From CAVPTL01 sp963708725 (lineage in GTDB: Bacteria; Actinomycetota; Thermoleophilia; Gaiellales; JAICJC01): a stretch of 64,000 nucleotides of DNA. The stretch lies in assembly GCA_963708725.1 (NCBI GenBank), contig CAVPTL010000009.1, positions 301,007-365,006 on the forward strand, read 5' to 3'. Position 1 is the stretch's first letter. Each line of letters opens with the position of its first letter. A program made the translations under genes and the position numbers. Positions 44,150-52,782 of the stretch are shown here, piece by piece. The notes under the pieces are model-generated. The model worked only from the letters and a program-made list of their open reading frames with translations. It was not told the DNA's origin and did no database searches.

Positions 44150-44803
44150 TCACTCGATGTGGTGGCGTTCCAATGCGAGCCGCATCAGCGTGGTGTGGGT
44201 GCCGTCGTGGCCGGGGCTGTCCTTGGGGCCGGGCTGGAGCCGCAGATACCCACCGTCGGCCTGCATCTCCCACGCGCTGCGTCGGTCGGCCAGGCAGATC
44301 TCGAGGATCTCCCACAGCCGCGCCCGCAGGCGCGGGTTGGTGACTGCGACGTCGGCCTCGACCCGGTCGGACAGGTTTCGGTGCATCCAGTCGGCCGACC
44401 CGATCAGAAACGTGCCCTCGAGTGGGTCGTCCGAGCCGTTGGCGAAGTGGAAGATGCGGGAGTGCTCCAGGAACCGCCCGACGATCGAGCGGACGGTCAT
44501 GTTCTCGGTCAGTCCCGGCACTCCGGGCGCCAGGCAGCAGAGCCCGCGAACCACCATCTGGATCGGCACACCCGCCTGCGAGGCTCGCACGAGCAGCGCG
44601 CACATCTCCCTGTCCTCGAGCTGATTCATCTTGCACACGATCCGGGCAGGACGGCCGGCCTGGTGGTTTTCGATCTCGGCCTCGACTAGCGCGAGGAAGA
44701 GCCGGTGATCGTGTTCGGTGAAGAACACGACCTCGCAGCCGTTGCCGCGCATGGTCAGGTGGTAGAAGCCGTCGGCGATCTGGATTCTGAGTGGTCTGGA
44801 CAT
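44150..44803 (-). CDS. Chimeric ORF: REP-associated transposase N-terminus joined to polyphosphate kinase C-terminus
   Basis: A 217-residue frame made of two unrelated parts. Residues 1 to about 40 (MSRPLRIQIADGFYHLTMRG..NGCEVVFFTEHDHRLFLAL) are the start of a Y1/REP-associated tyrosine transposase, ending before its HUH and catalytic Tyr. From about residue 41 (EAEIENHQAGRPARIVCKMNQLED..) to the end it is the C-terminal domain of PPK1, including RGLCCLAPGVPGLTENMTVRSIVGRFLEHSRIF (His115 matches the conserved His of the EHDRI motif) and FLIGSADWMHRNLSDRVE. The main PPK1 domains, with the phosphorylated His, are absent. The join may be a deletion, recombination or assembly chimera. Start ATG 44803. 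Confidence 0.85.
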   Translation of the reverse strand: MSRPLRIQIADGFYHLTMRGNGCEVVFFTEHDHRLFLALVEAEIENHQAGRPARIVCKMNQLEDREMCALLVRASQAGVPIQMVVRGLCCLAPGVPGLTENMTVRSIVGRFLEHSRIFHFANGSDDPLEGTFLIGSADWMHRNLSDRVEADVAVTNPRLRARLWEILEICLADRRSAWEMQADGGYLRLQPGPKDSPGHDGTHTTLMRLALERHHIE

Positions 44804-44888
44804 GCCGCCAGCGTACGGACACCTCGCGTCACGGTGCTCGCACCACCCGTGCCGGATCCCGTCACGGTTCGCTCACGTATGTGAAGTC

Positions 44889-44956
44889 CTCCGGCACCGA
44901 GTCTGGCACCGAGCCGGAGTACGTGCCGGAGTCAGTGCCCGGCTCGGTACCGGAGA
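44889..44956. repeat. REP-like palindromic cluster
   Basis: Short repeats of the type CCGGCACCGAGTC / TGGCACCGAGCCGG / GTGCCGGAGTC / CCGGCTCGGTACCGG. The strongest pair is GGCACCGAGCCGG (44905-44917) with CCGGCTCGGTACC (44939-44951), one mismatch, 21-nt loop. It is next to the REP-transposase fragment and marks the change to the frameshift-rich stretch. Confidence 0.6.
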
Positions 44957-44965
44957 ACGATTCGG

Positions 44966-45361
44966 CTACCCGGAGACGGCGTCGGAGATCCACTGGCCGA
45001 ACGCCTGCGGATCGGCCGTGCCGGAGCCGCCCACGCAGACGATGCGCGTGCCCGGCTCGAGGGCGGCGTAGGAGCGGACGGCGGCCGGATCGGGCGCCGC
45101 GACCACGGTGCCGGGCCCGGCCTCGATGCGGTCGTCGCCGATCTCGAAGGCGGCGCGGCCGGAGACGACGATGTACGCCTCCTGCTGGCCGGTCTCCTCC
45201 TCGGAGTGGCTGATGTCGAAGTCCTCGCCGGGGTCGCACACGATCGCGTTGATCCCGAACCCGGTCACGCCCAGCGGCCCGTTCAGCTGCTGCCACCGGC
45301 CGTACGGCGTCTCGGTGATCGGCTGGTCGTCGAGATTCACAGAGGCCACTGGCCCTCCCAT
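44966..45361 (-). CDS. Cupin-domain protein
   Basis: A 131-residue single-domain cupin. INAIVCDPGEDFDISHSEEETGQQEAYIVVSGRAAFEIGDDRIEAGPGTVVAAPDPAAVRSYAALEPGTRIVCVGG contains cupin motif 1 (G..ISHSEEE....E.YIVVSGRAAF, with Ser where a second His usually is) and motif 2 (GTVVAAPDPAAVRSYAA). Metal ligands are therefore weak and it may be non-catalytic. Its ATG overlaps the 3' end of the methyltransferase gene; the operon order is rnhA, methyltransferase, cupin. Confidence 0.82.
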   Translation of the reverse strand: MGGPVASVNLDDQPITETPYGRWQQLNGPLGVTGFGINAIVCDPGEDFDISHSEEETGQQEAYIVVSGRAAFEIGDDRIEAGPGTVVAAPDPAAVRSYAALEPGTRIVCVGGSGTADPQAFGQWISDAVSG

Positions 45362-46083
45362 CCGTGGTTACCGCCGTTACGCCCGCGGATGATGACACCG
45401 CCGCCGCGTGACAGCACGCGCCACCGGACGCTGCCGATCCCGGCCGCGTCCCACATCGCGAGCACCGTCGCTCCAGCGGATGCTCGCGCCAGAACCCCTC
45501 GATGCTTCCGGCCAGGAACCGGCCGGTCTCGTACCAGCCGTCGCCGGCGACGCGCCCTGCGGACGGCAGCCGACTCGCGTCCAGGCCCACCACGGCGGGT
45601 ACCAGCCGCCGCCGGGACGGCGAAGTCGAGCGAGGCGATCGCGCCGCCGGGACGCACGACGCGGGCCAGCTCGCGCAGCGTCGCGGCCGGGTCGTCGACG
45701 TAGCGGAGCAGGTAGGTGTGGGTCAGCGCGTCCACCGAGGCGTCCTCCAGCGGCAGCCGCTCCGCCTCGCCCTCGACCAGCTCGATCCGCTCGCCCAGCC
45801 CGGCGGCGGCGACCCGGCTGCGGCCGCGCTCGAGCATGGCCGCGCTCTGGTCGATGCCGACCACGCGGCAGCCGTAGCGGCGGACGAGGTCGATGGCGAC
45901 CGCCGCGGTGCCGGTGGCGACGTCGGCGACCAGATCGTCGCGGCCCACGCCGAGCGCCTCGATCATCCGCCGGTGCCAGCGCGCGTCCTGGCCGAACGAG
46001 AGGATCTGCGCCCAGCGGTCGTAGTCGCCGGCGATCCCCGCGAACAGGCCCAGCGCGTGCTCCTTGCGCGCGGAGGCGGTCAT
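45337..46083 (-). pseudogene. UbiE/MenG-type SAM methyltransferase, frameshifted
   Basis: A class I methyltransferase of about 245 residues. It starts MTASARKEHALGLFAGIAGDYDRWAQILSFGQDARWHRRMIEALGVGRDDLVADVATGTAAVAIDLVRRYGCRVVGIDQSAAMLERGRSRV (SAM motif VADVATGTA). Frame shifts occur near 45620 and near 45480: GLDASRLPSAGRVAGDGWYETGRFLAGSIEGFWREHP is in a second frame and MWDAAGIGSVRWRVLSRGGGVIIRGRN back in the first. All family blocks, including the LSRGGG end of demethylmenaquinone methyltransferases, are present, so sequencing indels are a likely cause. The ATG at 46083 overlaps the rnhA stop. Confidence 0.85.
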
Positions 46084-46523
46084 GCCGCGTGCAGGTCCCG
46101 CTGCTCGACGGCCATCCGGTCGACGCGCTCGTTCAGCTCGATGCCGGAGTGGCCCTTGACCCGGCGGAACTCGATCGTGTGGCCGTCCACCAGCGCCGCC
46201 AGCCGCTCCCACAGATCCTGGTTCTTGACCGCCTTCTTGCCGGCGGTGCGCCAGCCGTTGCGCTGCCAGCCGGCCAGCCATCCCTGCGTGAACGCCTGCT
46301 CGACGTACGCGCTGTCGGTGTGGACGACGACCCGCGTCGGCCGCGAGAGCGCGGCCAGGCCCTCGATCACCGACTGCAGCTCCATCCGGTTGTTGGTGGT
46401 CTGCGCCTCACCGCCGGACAGCTCCCGTTCGTGGCCGTTCCAGCGCAGGATCGCGGCCCAGCCGCCCGGGCCGGGGTTGCCCGAGCACGCGCCGTCCGTC
46501 CACAGCTCGACCGCGTCGCCCAT
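46080..46523 (-). CDS. rnhA: Ribonuclease HI
   Basis: Degrades RNA in RNA/DNA hybrids. The 147-residue protein starts MGDAVELWTDGACSGNPGPGGWAAIL (first catalytic Asp), has TTNNRMELQSVIEGLAAL (Glu), VVHTDSAYVEQAF (Asp) and HTIEFRRVKGHSGIELNERVDRMA (His and final Asp), so the DEDD set is complete. The frame is open upstream, but family homology and the ATG at 46523 fix the start. It overlaps the methyltransferase by 4 bp. Confidence 0.94.
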   Translation of the reverse strand: MGDAVELWTDGACSGNPGPGGWAAILRWNGHERELSGGEAQTTNNRMELQSVIEGLAALSRPTRVVVHTDSAYVEQAFTQGWLAGWQRNGWRTAGKKAVKNQDLWERLAALVDGHTIEFRRVKGHSGIELNERVDRMAVEQRDLHAA

Positions 46524-46550
46524 GGCGCGCAGTCTACGATGTCGCCCGCC

Positions 46551-47408
46551 ATGAGCCGTGGACGACCGCTTGCACTGGCCGTGCTCGGGCACGGCGTCGT
46601 CGATCCCGAGCAGCCGCACCTGCACGCGGACGATGAGGGCGTGCTGCGGGCCGTGCCGCCTTCGAGACGATGCGCGTCTACGCCGGCGTCCCGTTCCGGC
46701 TCGAGCGCCACCTCGAGCGGCTGGTCGCCTCGGCCGGCGTGCTCGGCCTGCCGCTGCCTGATCCGGCAACGCTGGCGGCGCTGGCGGCGGAGGCGGTGGC
46801 GGCGGCCGGCGTCCCGGCGGCGACGCTGCGGGTGGTGTGGACGGCCGGCCGGGAGGGCGAGGAGCGCGGTCAGGGCTTCGCGCTGGTGACGCCGCTGCCC
46901 GACGGGCTGGACGATCTGCGCCGGCGCGGGATCCGGCTGGCCGCGCTCCAGCTCGCGATCGGCGCCCACGTCCGCCAGACCGCGCCGTGGCTGTTGCCTG
47001 GAGTGAAATCGACCAGCTACGCCGTCAACATGGCCGCGCAGCGCGAGGCGCGGCGGCGCGGCGCCGACGACGCGGTGTTCGTCTCGGCGGAGGGCATCGT
47101 GCTGGAGGGGCCGACGTCGAACGTCTGGTTCCGCGAGGGCGGCGTGCTGCTGACGCCGGCGCTCGAGCTGGGCATCCTGGCCGGCGTCACCCGCGACACG
47201 CTGCTGGACGCCGTCGCCGGCGCCGGCTACGAGGTGCGTGAGGGCGCGTTCCCACTCGAGCGGCTGGCCGCCGCCGACGAGGCGTTCACCTCCTCCAGCA
47301 TCCGCGAGGTGATGGGCGTGGTCGAGCTGGACGGCCGCCCGCTTGGCGGCGGCCCCGGGCCCTGCGGCCGCTGCCATGCAGGCGGCGCTGCGGGCCGCCG
47401 CGGGCTAG
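46551..47408 (+). pseudogene. pabC: Aminodeoxychorismate lyase-like class IV aminotransferase, frameshifted
   Basis: A fold-type IV PLP enzyme, about 285 residues. The first part (MSRGRPLALAVLGHGVVDPEQPHLHADDEGVLR) and the second (FETMRVYAGVPFRLERHLERLVASAGVLGLPL) are in different frames, breaking near 46650. The PLP Lys is in LPGVKSTSYAVNMAAQREARRRGADDAVFV; EGPTSNVWF and ITRDTLLDA-like GVTRDTLLDAVAG follow; EAFTSSSIREVMGV is the C-terminal motif. A second shift near 47360 gives the true end (AAAMQAALRAAAG, stop 47406-47408). PabC is favoured over BCAT by length and pattern but not certain. Confidence 0.8.
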
Positions 47409-47413
47409 CCGGC

Positions 47414-47941
47414 TCAGAGCGCGCCGGCGGGCACCCGGTGCCAGGCGGCGACGTACTCGCGCTGCAGCGGGTGCGTGAGCCGCCCGGCCCACACCACCTG
47501 CACCATCGTCGGCATCTTCGGCGTCGAGCGCGGGTACATGCCGGCCTCGAACGGCAGCCGGTCGCCCTTGCGGTGGTTGCAGCGGCGGCAGGCCGCGACA
47601 ACGTTGTCCCAGGCGTGCTCGCCGCCCCGCGAGAGCGGCTTGACGTGGTCGACCGTCAGGTCGGCGGGGCCGCCGTCGCGGCCGCAGTAGGCGCAGCGCC
47701 AGCCGTCCCGGCAGAACAGGACCCGCCGGACGACGTTGCGCCGCACGATCGGCCGCAGCTCGACGTAGGCCGGCACCTGGAGGATGACCGGCAGGGCGAC
47801 GGTCAGGCGCTGCGAGCGGTAGAGCACGGAGGGCTCCTCCGCGATCACCTGCGCGTGCCCGCACACGACCATACCGACGGCCCGCTCGCGGGAGACGAGC
47901 GTCATCGGTCGCATCGTCGCGTCCAGCAGCAGACAGCGCAT
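47414..47941 (-). CDS. HNH endonuclease
   Basis: A 175-residue protein with a McrA-type HNH domain: FCRDGWRCAYCGRDGGPADLTVDHVKPLSRGGEHAWDNVVAACRRCNHRKGDRLP (two CxxC zinc pairs and the catalytic His in VDHV). The N-terminal part (DATMRPMTLVSRERAVGMVVCGHAQVI) is the common prefix of this HNH subfamily, widespread in bacteria with unknown biological role. No phage or restriction genes are nearby. It converges with pabC. Confidence 0.92.
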   Translation of the reverse strand: MRCLLLDATMRPMTLVSRERAVGMVVCGHAQVIAEEPSVLYRSQRLTVALPVILQVPAYVELRPIVRRNVVRRVLFCRDGWRCAYCGRDGGPADLTVDHVKPLSRGGEHAWDNVVAACRRCNHRKGDRLPFEAGMYPRSTPKMPTMVQVVWAGRLTHPLQREYVAAWHRVPAGAL

Positions 47942-47995
47942 TGCACCTCCGGTCGTTGCACAGAAGTGTAGATGCCCGCTCAGGCGGATATCCGG

Positions 47996-49128
47996 TCAAG
48001 AAGCGGTGACGAGCCGGTACACGGTGCCGTTCAGCGACAGCGCGTAGAGGTCGCCCGCCGCGTCCTGCGCGAACGACGAGAGCTGGGGCACCTGCACCGC
48101 CAGCGGCGAAGGGCTGCCGCCGGGCGTCATCGACCACAGCCGGCCGCTGCAGAAGTCGCCGTACACGTAGCGCCCGTCCGGCGAGGCGGCGGCCGGGCCG
48201 TGCACGACGAAGCCGCCGACGACCGAGCAGCCAAGCTCGTGCGAGTACTCGGCCACCGGGAACATCAGCCGCCCGCCGCCGGAGGACTGCGCCTTGTAGC
48301 GGTGGCGCCCCCTCCCAGATGCTCCAGCCCAGGTTGACCCCCGGCGCCGTGCCCGCCGGGATGCGATCGATCTCCTCCCACCGGTCCTGGCCGACGTCGC
48401 CGATCCAGAGGTCGCCCGTGGCCGTGTCGAAGGAAAAGCGCCACGGGTTCCGGGCGCCCAGCGCCACCACCTGCGGGCCGCCGCCGGAGAGGTCGAGGCG
48501 CACGATCTTGCCGAGCAGGGTGGAGGTGTCCTGGGACGTCTCGTTCGGGTCGCCCTCGCTGCCGCCGTCGCCGAACCCCGCATAGAGGCGGCCGTCCGGC
48601 CCGAACGCGATGTCGCCGCCGTTGTGGTTCGGGTAGGGCTGGCGCAGGAAGAGCAGCCGCCGGCCGGACGCCAGGTCGGCGTGCCCGTCGCGCACCTCGA
48701 GCAGGTCGATGTTCGAGTTGCCGTCGCGGTCGGTGAAGCTCACCACCAGCCGCCGTCCGCCGGAGCCGGGCACGAAGGCGATGCCCAGCAGCCCCTGCTC
48801 GGAGCCGGTGGAGACGCTCGCCGTCATGTCCAGCATGGTCGAGCGGACGGCGCCGCCCCGGACGACGACGATCCGTCCCGTCTTCTCGGCGACAGCCATC
48901 GAGCCGTCCGGCAGGAAGGCGGCGTCGACCGGCTGGTCGAGCCCGCCGATGACCTTCCGAAGCACCACCGGGCCGGCCGGCCGCCGCCGGTCGAGGGCGT
49001 CGACGCCGGAGCCGGAGGAGGGCGAGGACGACGGCGGCGCGAGCCGCGCTCGTGCCCGCGGCGCCCGACCCCGCGCACCCCGCCGCGAGCAGCGCCAGCA
49101 CGGCTACGGCAGCGCATCTCATCCGCAC
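47996..49128 (-). pseudogene. PQQ-dependent sugar dehydrogenase (lipoprotein), frameshifted
   Basis: A secreted beta-propeller of the glucose/sorbosone dehydrogenase family. The N-terminus MRCAAVAVLALLAAGCAGSG is a lipoprotein signal with lipobox LAAGC. After a shift near 49010 the core reads VIGGLDQPVDAAFLPDGSMAVAEKTGRIVVV, GLLGIAFVPG, YPNHNGGDIAFGPDGRLYAGFGDGG and NPWRFSFDTATGDLWIGDVGQDRWEEIDRI; a second shift near 48300 leads to SHELGCSVVGGFVVHGPAAASPDGRYVYGDFCSGRLWSM. All propeller blades appear present, so the breaks may be sequence errors. The catalytic His and PQQ Arg regions are as expected. Confidence 0.86.
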
Positions 49129-49136
49129 GGTACCGA

Positions 49137-50141
49137 TCAGGCGGAGCGGCGCGCGGTGCGCTTGCCCGCGCGCTTGGCGTCGAGCAGGGCGCGGTCGGCG
49201 CGATCGATCACGGCGGCCGCCTCCTGGTCGCCGGGCCGCGTCTGCGTCACGCCGACCGAGGCCGTCACGCCCGCCTCCATCGCCAGCAGCCGGGTGAGCC
49301 GGTCGGCAACCTTGAGCGGGTCGCCGCTCGTGTCCACCAGCAGCACGCAGAACTCGTCACCGCCCATCCGCCCGGCCACGTCCGAGTCGCGGCAGACCGC
49401 GCGCAGGGCGGCGGCGACGCGGCGCAGCGTCTCGTCCCCGGCCAGGTGACCGTCGCGGTCGTTGATCGCCTTGAAGTCGTCCAGGTCGATCGCCAGCACC
49501 GCGGCCGGCAGGCCGCCGCGGGCGATCCGCGCCAGCTCCTCCTCGACCCGGCCGTAGAAGGCGGCATGGTTGAGCAGGCCGGTCAGTGCGTCGTGGTCGA
49601 CCTGGCGGCGCAGGTCCTCGTAGAGCTGGGCGTTGCGCACGGCCAGGGCGGCCTGGGCGCCGACCGTGGCACAGAACCGGCGGTCGCTGAGCGACCAGGG
49701 CGCGTCGCTGGTGCTGTCCACCAGGTCGATCAGGCCGACCGGGCGGTTCTCCACGATCAGCGGGAAGACCAGCCAGCTCGTCCACTCCCACTCGTCGAAC
49801 TGCGTCCGCTGGCGATCGCTGAACTGGGGATCGTCGCGCCGGTAGTCGCGCATCTCGGCGCTCTCCAGGACGGCCCGGTCCTGCGGCCAGTCGGCCAGGC
49901 TGTAGCGGACGCCGCGCCACGTCTCGTCGATGCCGTCCCGGCGGCTCGCCTCGGACAGCACCTGGAGCTCGTCGGTGGCCTGCTCCCACGAGCAGATCGT
50001 GCAGTTGTCGGCGCGGTCGATCACCTGCACCAGCTCGACCGCGAGGCTGTCGGTCACGCCGGTCACCGTCAGCGAGTTGGGCAGCGTCAGGGCGAGCCGG
50101 TAGAGCACCTCCAGCTCGCGGCGGTCGCGGTCGTCGCTCAC
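49137..50141 (-). CDS. GAF-GGDEF diguanylate cyclase
   Basis: A 334-residue c-di-GMP synthase. Residues about 20-165 form a GAF sensor (ELVQVIDRADNCTICSWEQATDELQVLSEAS; FPLIVENRPVGLIDLVDSTSD). The GGDEF domain begins DALTGLLNHAAFYGRVEEEL, has an intact GRMGGDEFCVLL active site and an inhibitory I-site RxxD (RDSD) five residues upstream. The GTG at 50141 overlaps the stop of the paralogous gene upstream (GTGA), so the two cyclases are translationally coupled tandem duplicates. Confidence 0.93.
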   Translation of the reverse strand: MSDDRDRRELEVLYRLALTLPNSLTVTGVTDSLAVELVQVIDRADNCTICSWEQATDELQVLSEASRRDGIDETWRGVRYSLADWPQDRAVLESAEMRDYRRDDPQFSDRQRTQFDEWEWTSWLVFPLIVENRPVGLIDLVDSTSDAPWSLSDRRFCATVGAQAALAVRNAQLYEDLRRQVDHDALTGLLNHAAFYGRVEEELARIARGGLPAAVLAIDLDDFKAINDRDGHLAGDETLRRVAAALRAVCRDSDVAGRMGGDEFCVLLVDTSGDPLKVADRLTRLLAMEAGVTASVGVTQTRPGDQEAAAVIDRADRALLDAKRAGKRTARRSA

Positions 50142-51162
50142 GCCGCCAGCCTGACGGTGCGCTTGCCGTCCCGCTTGGCCTGCATCAGCGAGGCGTCCGC
50201 GCGGGACATCAGGGCCAGCGGGTCGTGCTCGCCAGGCGCCGAGACGGCGACGCCGATCGAGGCGGCCAGCGAGGCCCGCTCGGCGAGTGCGGTGAGGACG
50301 CGGCGGGCGACCAGCTCGGCCTGGACGGCCACGTCGGGCAGCAGCACGGCGAACTCGTCGCCGCCCAGCCGCCCGGCGACGTCGCACACGCGGCAGGTGG
50401 CGATCAGCGCCTCGGCGGCCTGGCGCAGCGCGCGGTCGCCGGCCAGGTGTCCGCGGCGGTCGTTGATCTGCTTGAAGTCATCGAGGTCGATCAGCAGCAC
50501 GGCGACCGTCGAGCCCGAACGGCGGGCGCGCGCGAGCTCCTGGCCGAGCCGCTCGTAGAAGGCGCGGTGGTTGAGCACTTCGGTCAGCGGGTCGCGGTCG
50601 GCGCGGCGCTGGAGGTCCTCGTAGAGCCGGGCGTTGCGGACGGCCATCGCCGCCTGGCTGGCGATCGACTGGACGAAGGAGATGTCACGCACCGACCATG
50701 ACCGGGCCGACCGGTAGTCGGCGACCTCGATCAGGCCCACCGACCGGCTCTCGACGACCAGCGGCAGCTCGATCGACGAGCGCCAGCCCCAGTGCTCGAG
50801 CACTTCCCGGTCGGCCGGCTTGATGTCCGGGTCGCCGATCCGGAACTCGCGCAGCCCCCGCCCCGCCTGCAGCAGGCTGCGGGTCTCCGGGTACTCCTCC
50901 AGCCCGTTGATCTCCTGGCCGCGGGGCCACGCCGGCGGCCCGTGCACGGTCCAGCAGGCGGCGTCCATCAGCGTGTCCGCGGCTCGTCCCACAGCGAGAT
51001 CGCGCACTCGCCGGCGCGCTCCACGCCGAACACCAGCTCGCGCGTCAATGCGGTCAGCACGTCGCCCAGCGAGAGCGACTGCGACAGCGTGACCGCCACG
51101 CGATGCAGGGTCTCGAGCTCCCGCCGGTCGCGCTCGGTCGAACGGACGCCGTGGCGTGCCAT
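50138..51162 (-). pseudogene. GAF-GGDEF diguanylate cyclase, paralogue, one frameshift
   Basis: Same architecture as its downstream neighbour and about the same length. The start (MARHGVRSTERDRRELETLHRVAVTLSQSLSLGDVLTALTRELVFGVERAGECAISLWDE) is in one frame and the rest (DTLMDAACWTVHGPPAWPRG ... SIELPLVVESRSVGLIEVADYRS) in another, breaking near 50980. The GGDEF domain is intact with GRLGGDEFAVLL and I-site RVCD. High similarity across both domains points to a tandem duplication. The single break may be an indel error. Confidence 0.88.
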
Positions 51163-51277
51163 GCAGCCTGTATCGGCACGAACTGCCTGGAAATCAAGGA
51201 CCGACTCCCCGTTTTGCGGTAGGCCGGGATCCCGGTTCCGGGGAGGCGCGCGGGCGGGGTCGGGTACAGTCGCCGTC

Positions 51278-52015
51278 GTGGCGGAGCAGCTTGTCCAGAT
51301 CGAGCCGCACCTCGGCGGCGTGGTGCTCGTCCGGCTGGATCGCGACGCCAAGCTGAACGCGCTGTCCGAGCAGCTCTGCGTGCAGTTCCTGGCGGCGCTC
51401 GAGGGCGATGAGGTGCGGGGCGCGCGGGCCGTGGTCGTCGCCGGCTCCCGGCGCGCGTTCTCGGCCGGCGCCGACCTGACCGAGTTCACCGACCCCTCGC
51501 CCGAGGAGACCATCCGCTACTACCGCGGCCCCGGCCGCATCTGGGAGGCGCTGCCCGACCTGCCGCAGCCGTCCATCGCCGCCATCTCCGGCTGGGCGAT
51601 CGGCGGCGGGCTGGAGCTGGCGCTGTCCGCCGACCTGCGGGTCGCGGACGAGACGGCCGTGTTCCAGCTGCCCGAGGTCTCGCTGGGGATCCTGCCCAGC
51701 GCCGGCGGCATGACCCGGCTGATGCGGATGCTGGGCACCGCCCGCGCCAAGGAGCTGATCCTGCTGGGCGAGCGCTTCGACGCCGCCCGCGCGCTGGAGC
51801 TGGGCGTCGTCAACCGCGTGGTCCCCGAGGGCGAGGCCGAGGACGCCGCGCTGGAGTGGGCGGGCATCCTGGCCGGCCAGCCGCAGCTCTCGCTGGAGAT
51901 GACCCGGCGGCTGATCGACCGCTCGGCGGACAGCTCGCTGGAGGTCTCGCTGGAGATGGAGAAGCTGGCGCAGGGCATGCTGGCGCAGAGCGCCGAGAGC
52001 TACCGCCGCCCGTGA
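51278..52015 (+). CDS. Enoyl-CoA hydratase/isomerase
   Basis: A 245-residue crotonase-fold protein: VVLVRLDRDAKLNALSEQL, ARAVVVAGSRRAFSAGADLTEF (first oxyanion loop), PSIAAISGWAIGGGLELALSADLRVAD (second oxyanion loop) and FQLPEVSLGILPSAGGMTRLMRMLGTARAKELILLGERFDAARALELGVVNRVV with the catalytic Glu in PEVSLG. Start GTG 51278 gives VAEQLVQIEP. The stop overlaps the SDR gene (GTGA). A role in beta-oxidation or aromatic breakdown is likely. Confidence 0.92.
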   Translation: MAEQLVQIEPHLGGVVLVRLDRDAKLNALSEQLCVQFLAALEGDEVRGARAVVVAGSRRAFSAGADLTEFTDPSPEETIRYYRGPGRIWEALPDLPQPSIAAISGWAIGGGLELALSADLRVADETAVFQLPEVSLGILPSAGGMTRLMRMLGTARAKELILLGERFDAARALELGVVNRVVPEGEAEDAALEWAGILAGQPQLSLEMTRRLIDRSADSSLEVSLEMEKLAQGMLAQSAESYRRP

Positions 52016-52761
52016 GCCGCGTCGCGATCGTCACCGGCGGCGGCACCGGCATCGGCCGGGCGACCGCGCTGGCGCTGCACCGCGACGGCTGCGCGGTGGT
52101 GATCTGCGGGCGCCGGCCGGAGCCGCTGGCCGAGACCCAGGCGCGATCGGCGCCGACTGCCTGACGGTGGCGGGCGACATCCGCGAGCCCGAGCTGGCGG
52201 ACGCCTGATCGACTCTGCCTGGAGGCGCTCGGCCGCATCGACGTGCTGGTCAACAACGCCGGCGGCCAGTTCACGGCGCCGGCCGAGGAGATCACGCCGA
52301 ACGGCTGGGCGGCCGTCCGCCGGCTGAACCTGGACGCGCCCTGGTACCTCACCCAGCAGGTCGCGATGCGCTGGATGATCCCCAACCGCGGCGGGCGCAT
52401 CGTCTCGGTCGTGCTCTGCCCACCGCGCGGCATCCCCGGGATGGTGCACTCTCGGCGGCGCGCTCGGGCACCGAGGCGGTGGCCCGGGTGCTGTCGGTGG
52501 AGTGGGGTAGGTACGACATCGGCGTCGTCTGCGTCGCGCCCGGCTGGATCGACACCGAGGGGATGCGCCAGTACGGCGACGACCTGGACGAGCTGGCCAA
52601 GCTGGTGCCGATGCGGCGGATGGGCACGGCCGAGGAGGTGGCCGACACGATCGCCTTCCTGGCCTCGCCGCTGGCGCGTACATCACCGGCAAGACGATCG
52701 TGATCGACGGCGGCATCGACAACACCCACACCTCCTGGCCCGGCATCACCATGCCGACTAA
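52012..52761 (+). pseudogene. Short-chain dehydrogenase/reductase, multiply frameshifted
   Basis: An SDR of about 255 residues split over several frames. The start RVAIVTGGGTGIGRATALALHRDGCAVVICGRRPEPL has the TGxxxGIG NADP site; GRIDVLVNNAGGQFTAPAEE has NNAG; the catalytic YxxxK region is damaged by a shift near 52450; VLSVEWGRYDIGVVCVAPGWIDTEGM and TAEEVADTIAFLASPLA follow; YITGKTIVIDGG is in another frame. At least three shifts (near 52140, 52205, 52450 and 52680). It overlaps the hydratase gene and likely formed a beta-oxidation-type operon. Confidence 0.83.
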
Positions 52762-52782
52762 ACCCCCTGGTATCGTGAAGCC

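Noticed and set aside
46295..46670. Extended N-terminus for RNase HI (start at 46769)
   Set aside because: The extra 82 residues are Arg/Gly-rich, antisense to pabC, and the family start is the ATG at 46523.
48624..50558. 644-residue plus-strand open frame
   Set aside because: Antisense of the sugar dehydrogenase and GGDEF genes, which have intact active-site motifs.
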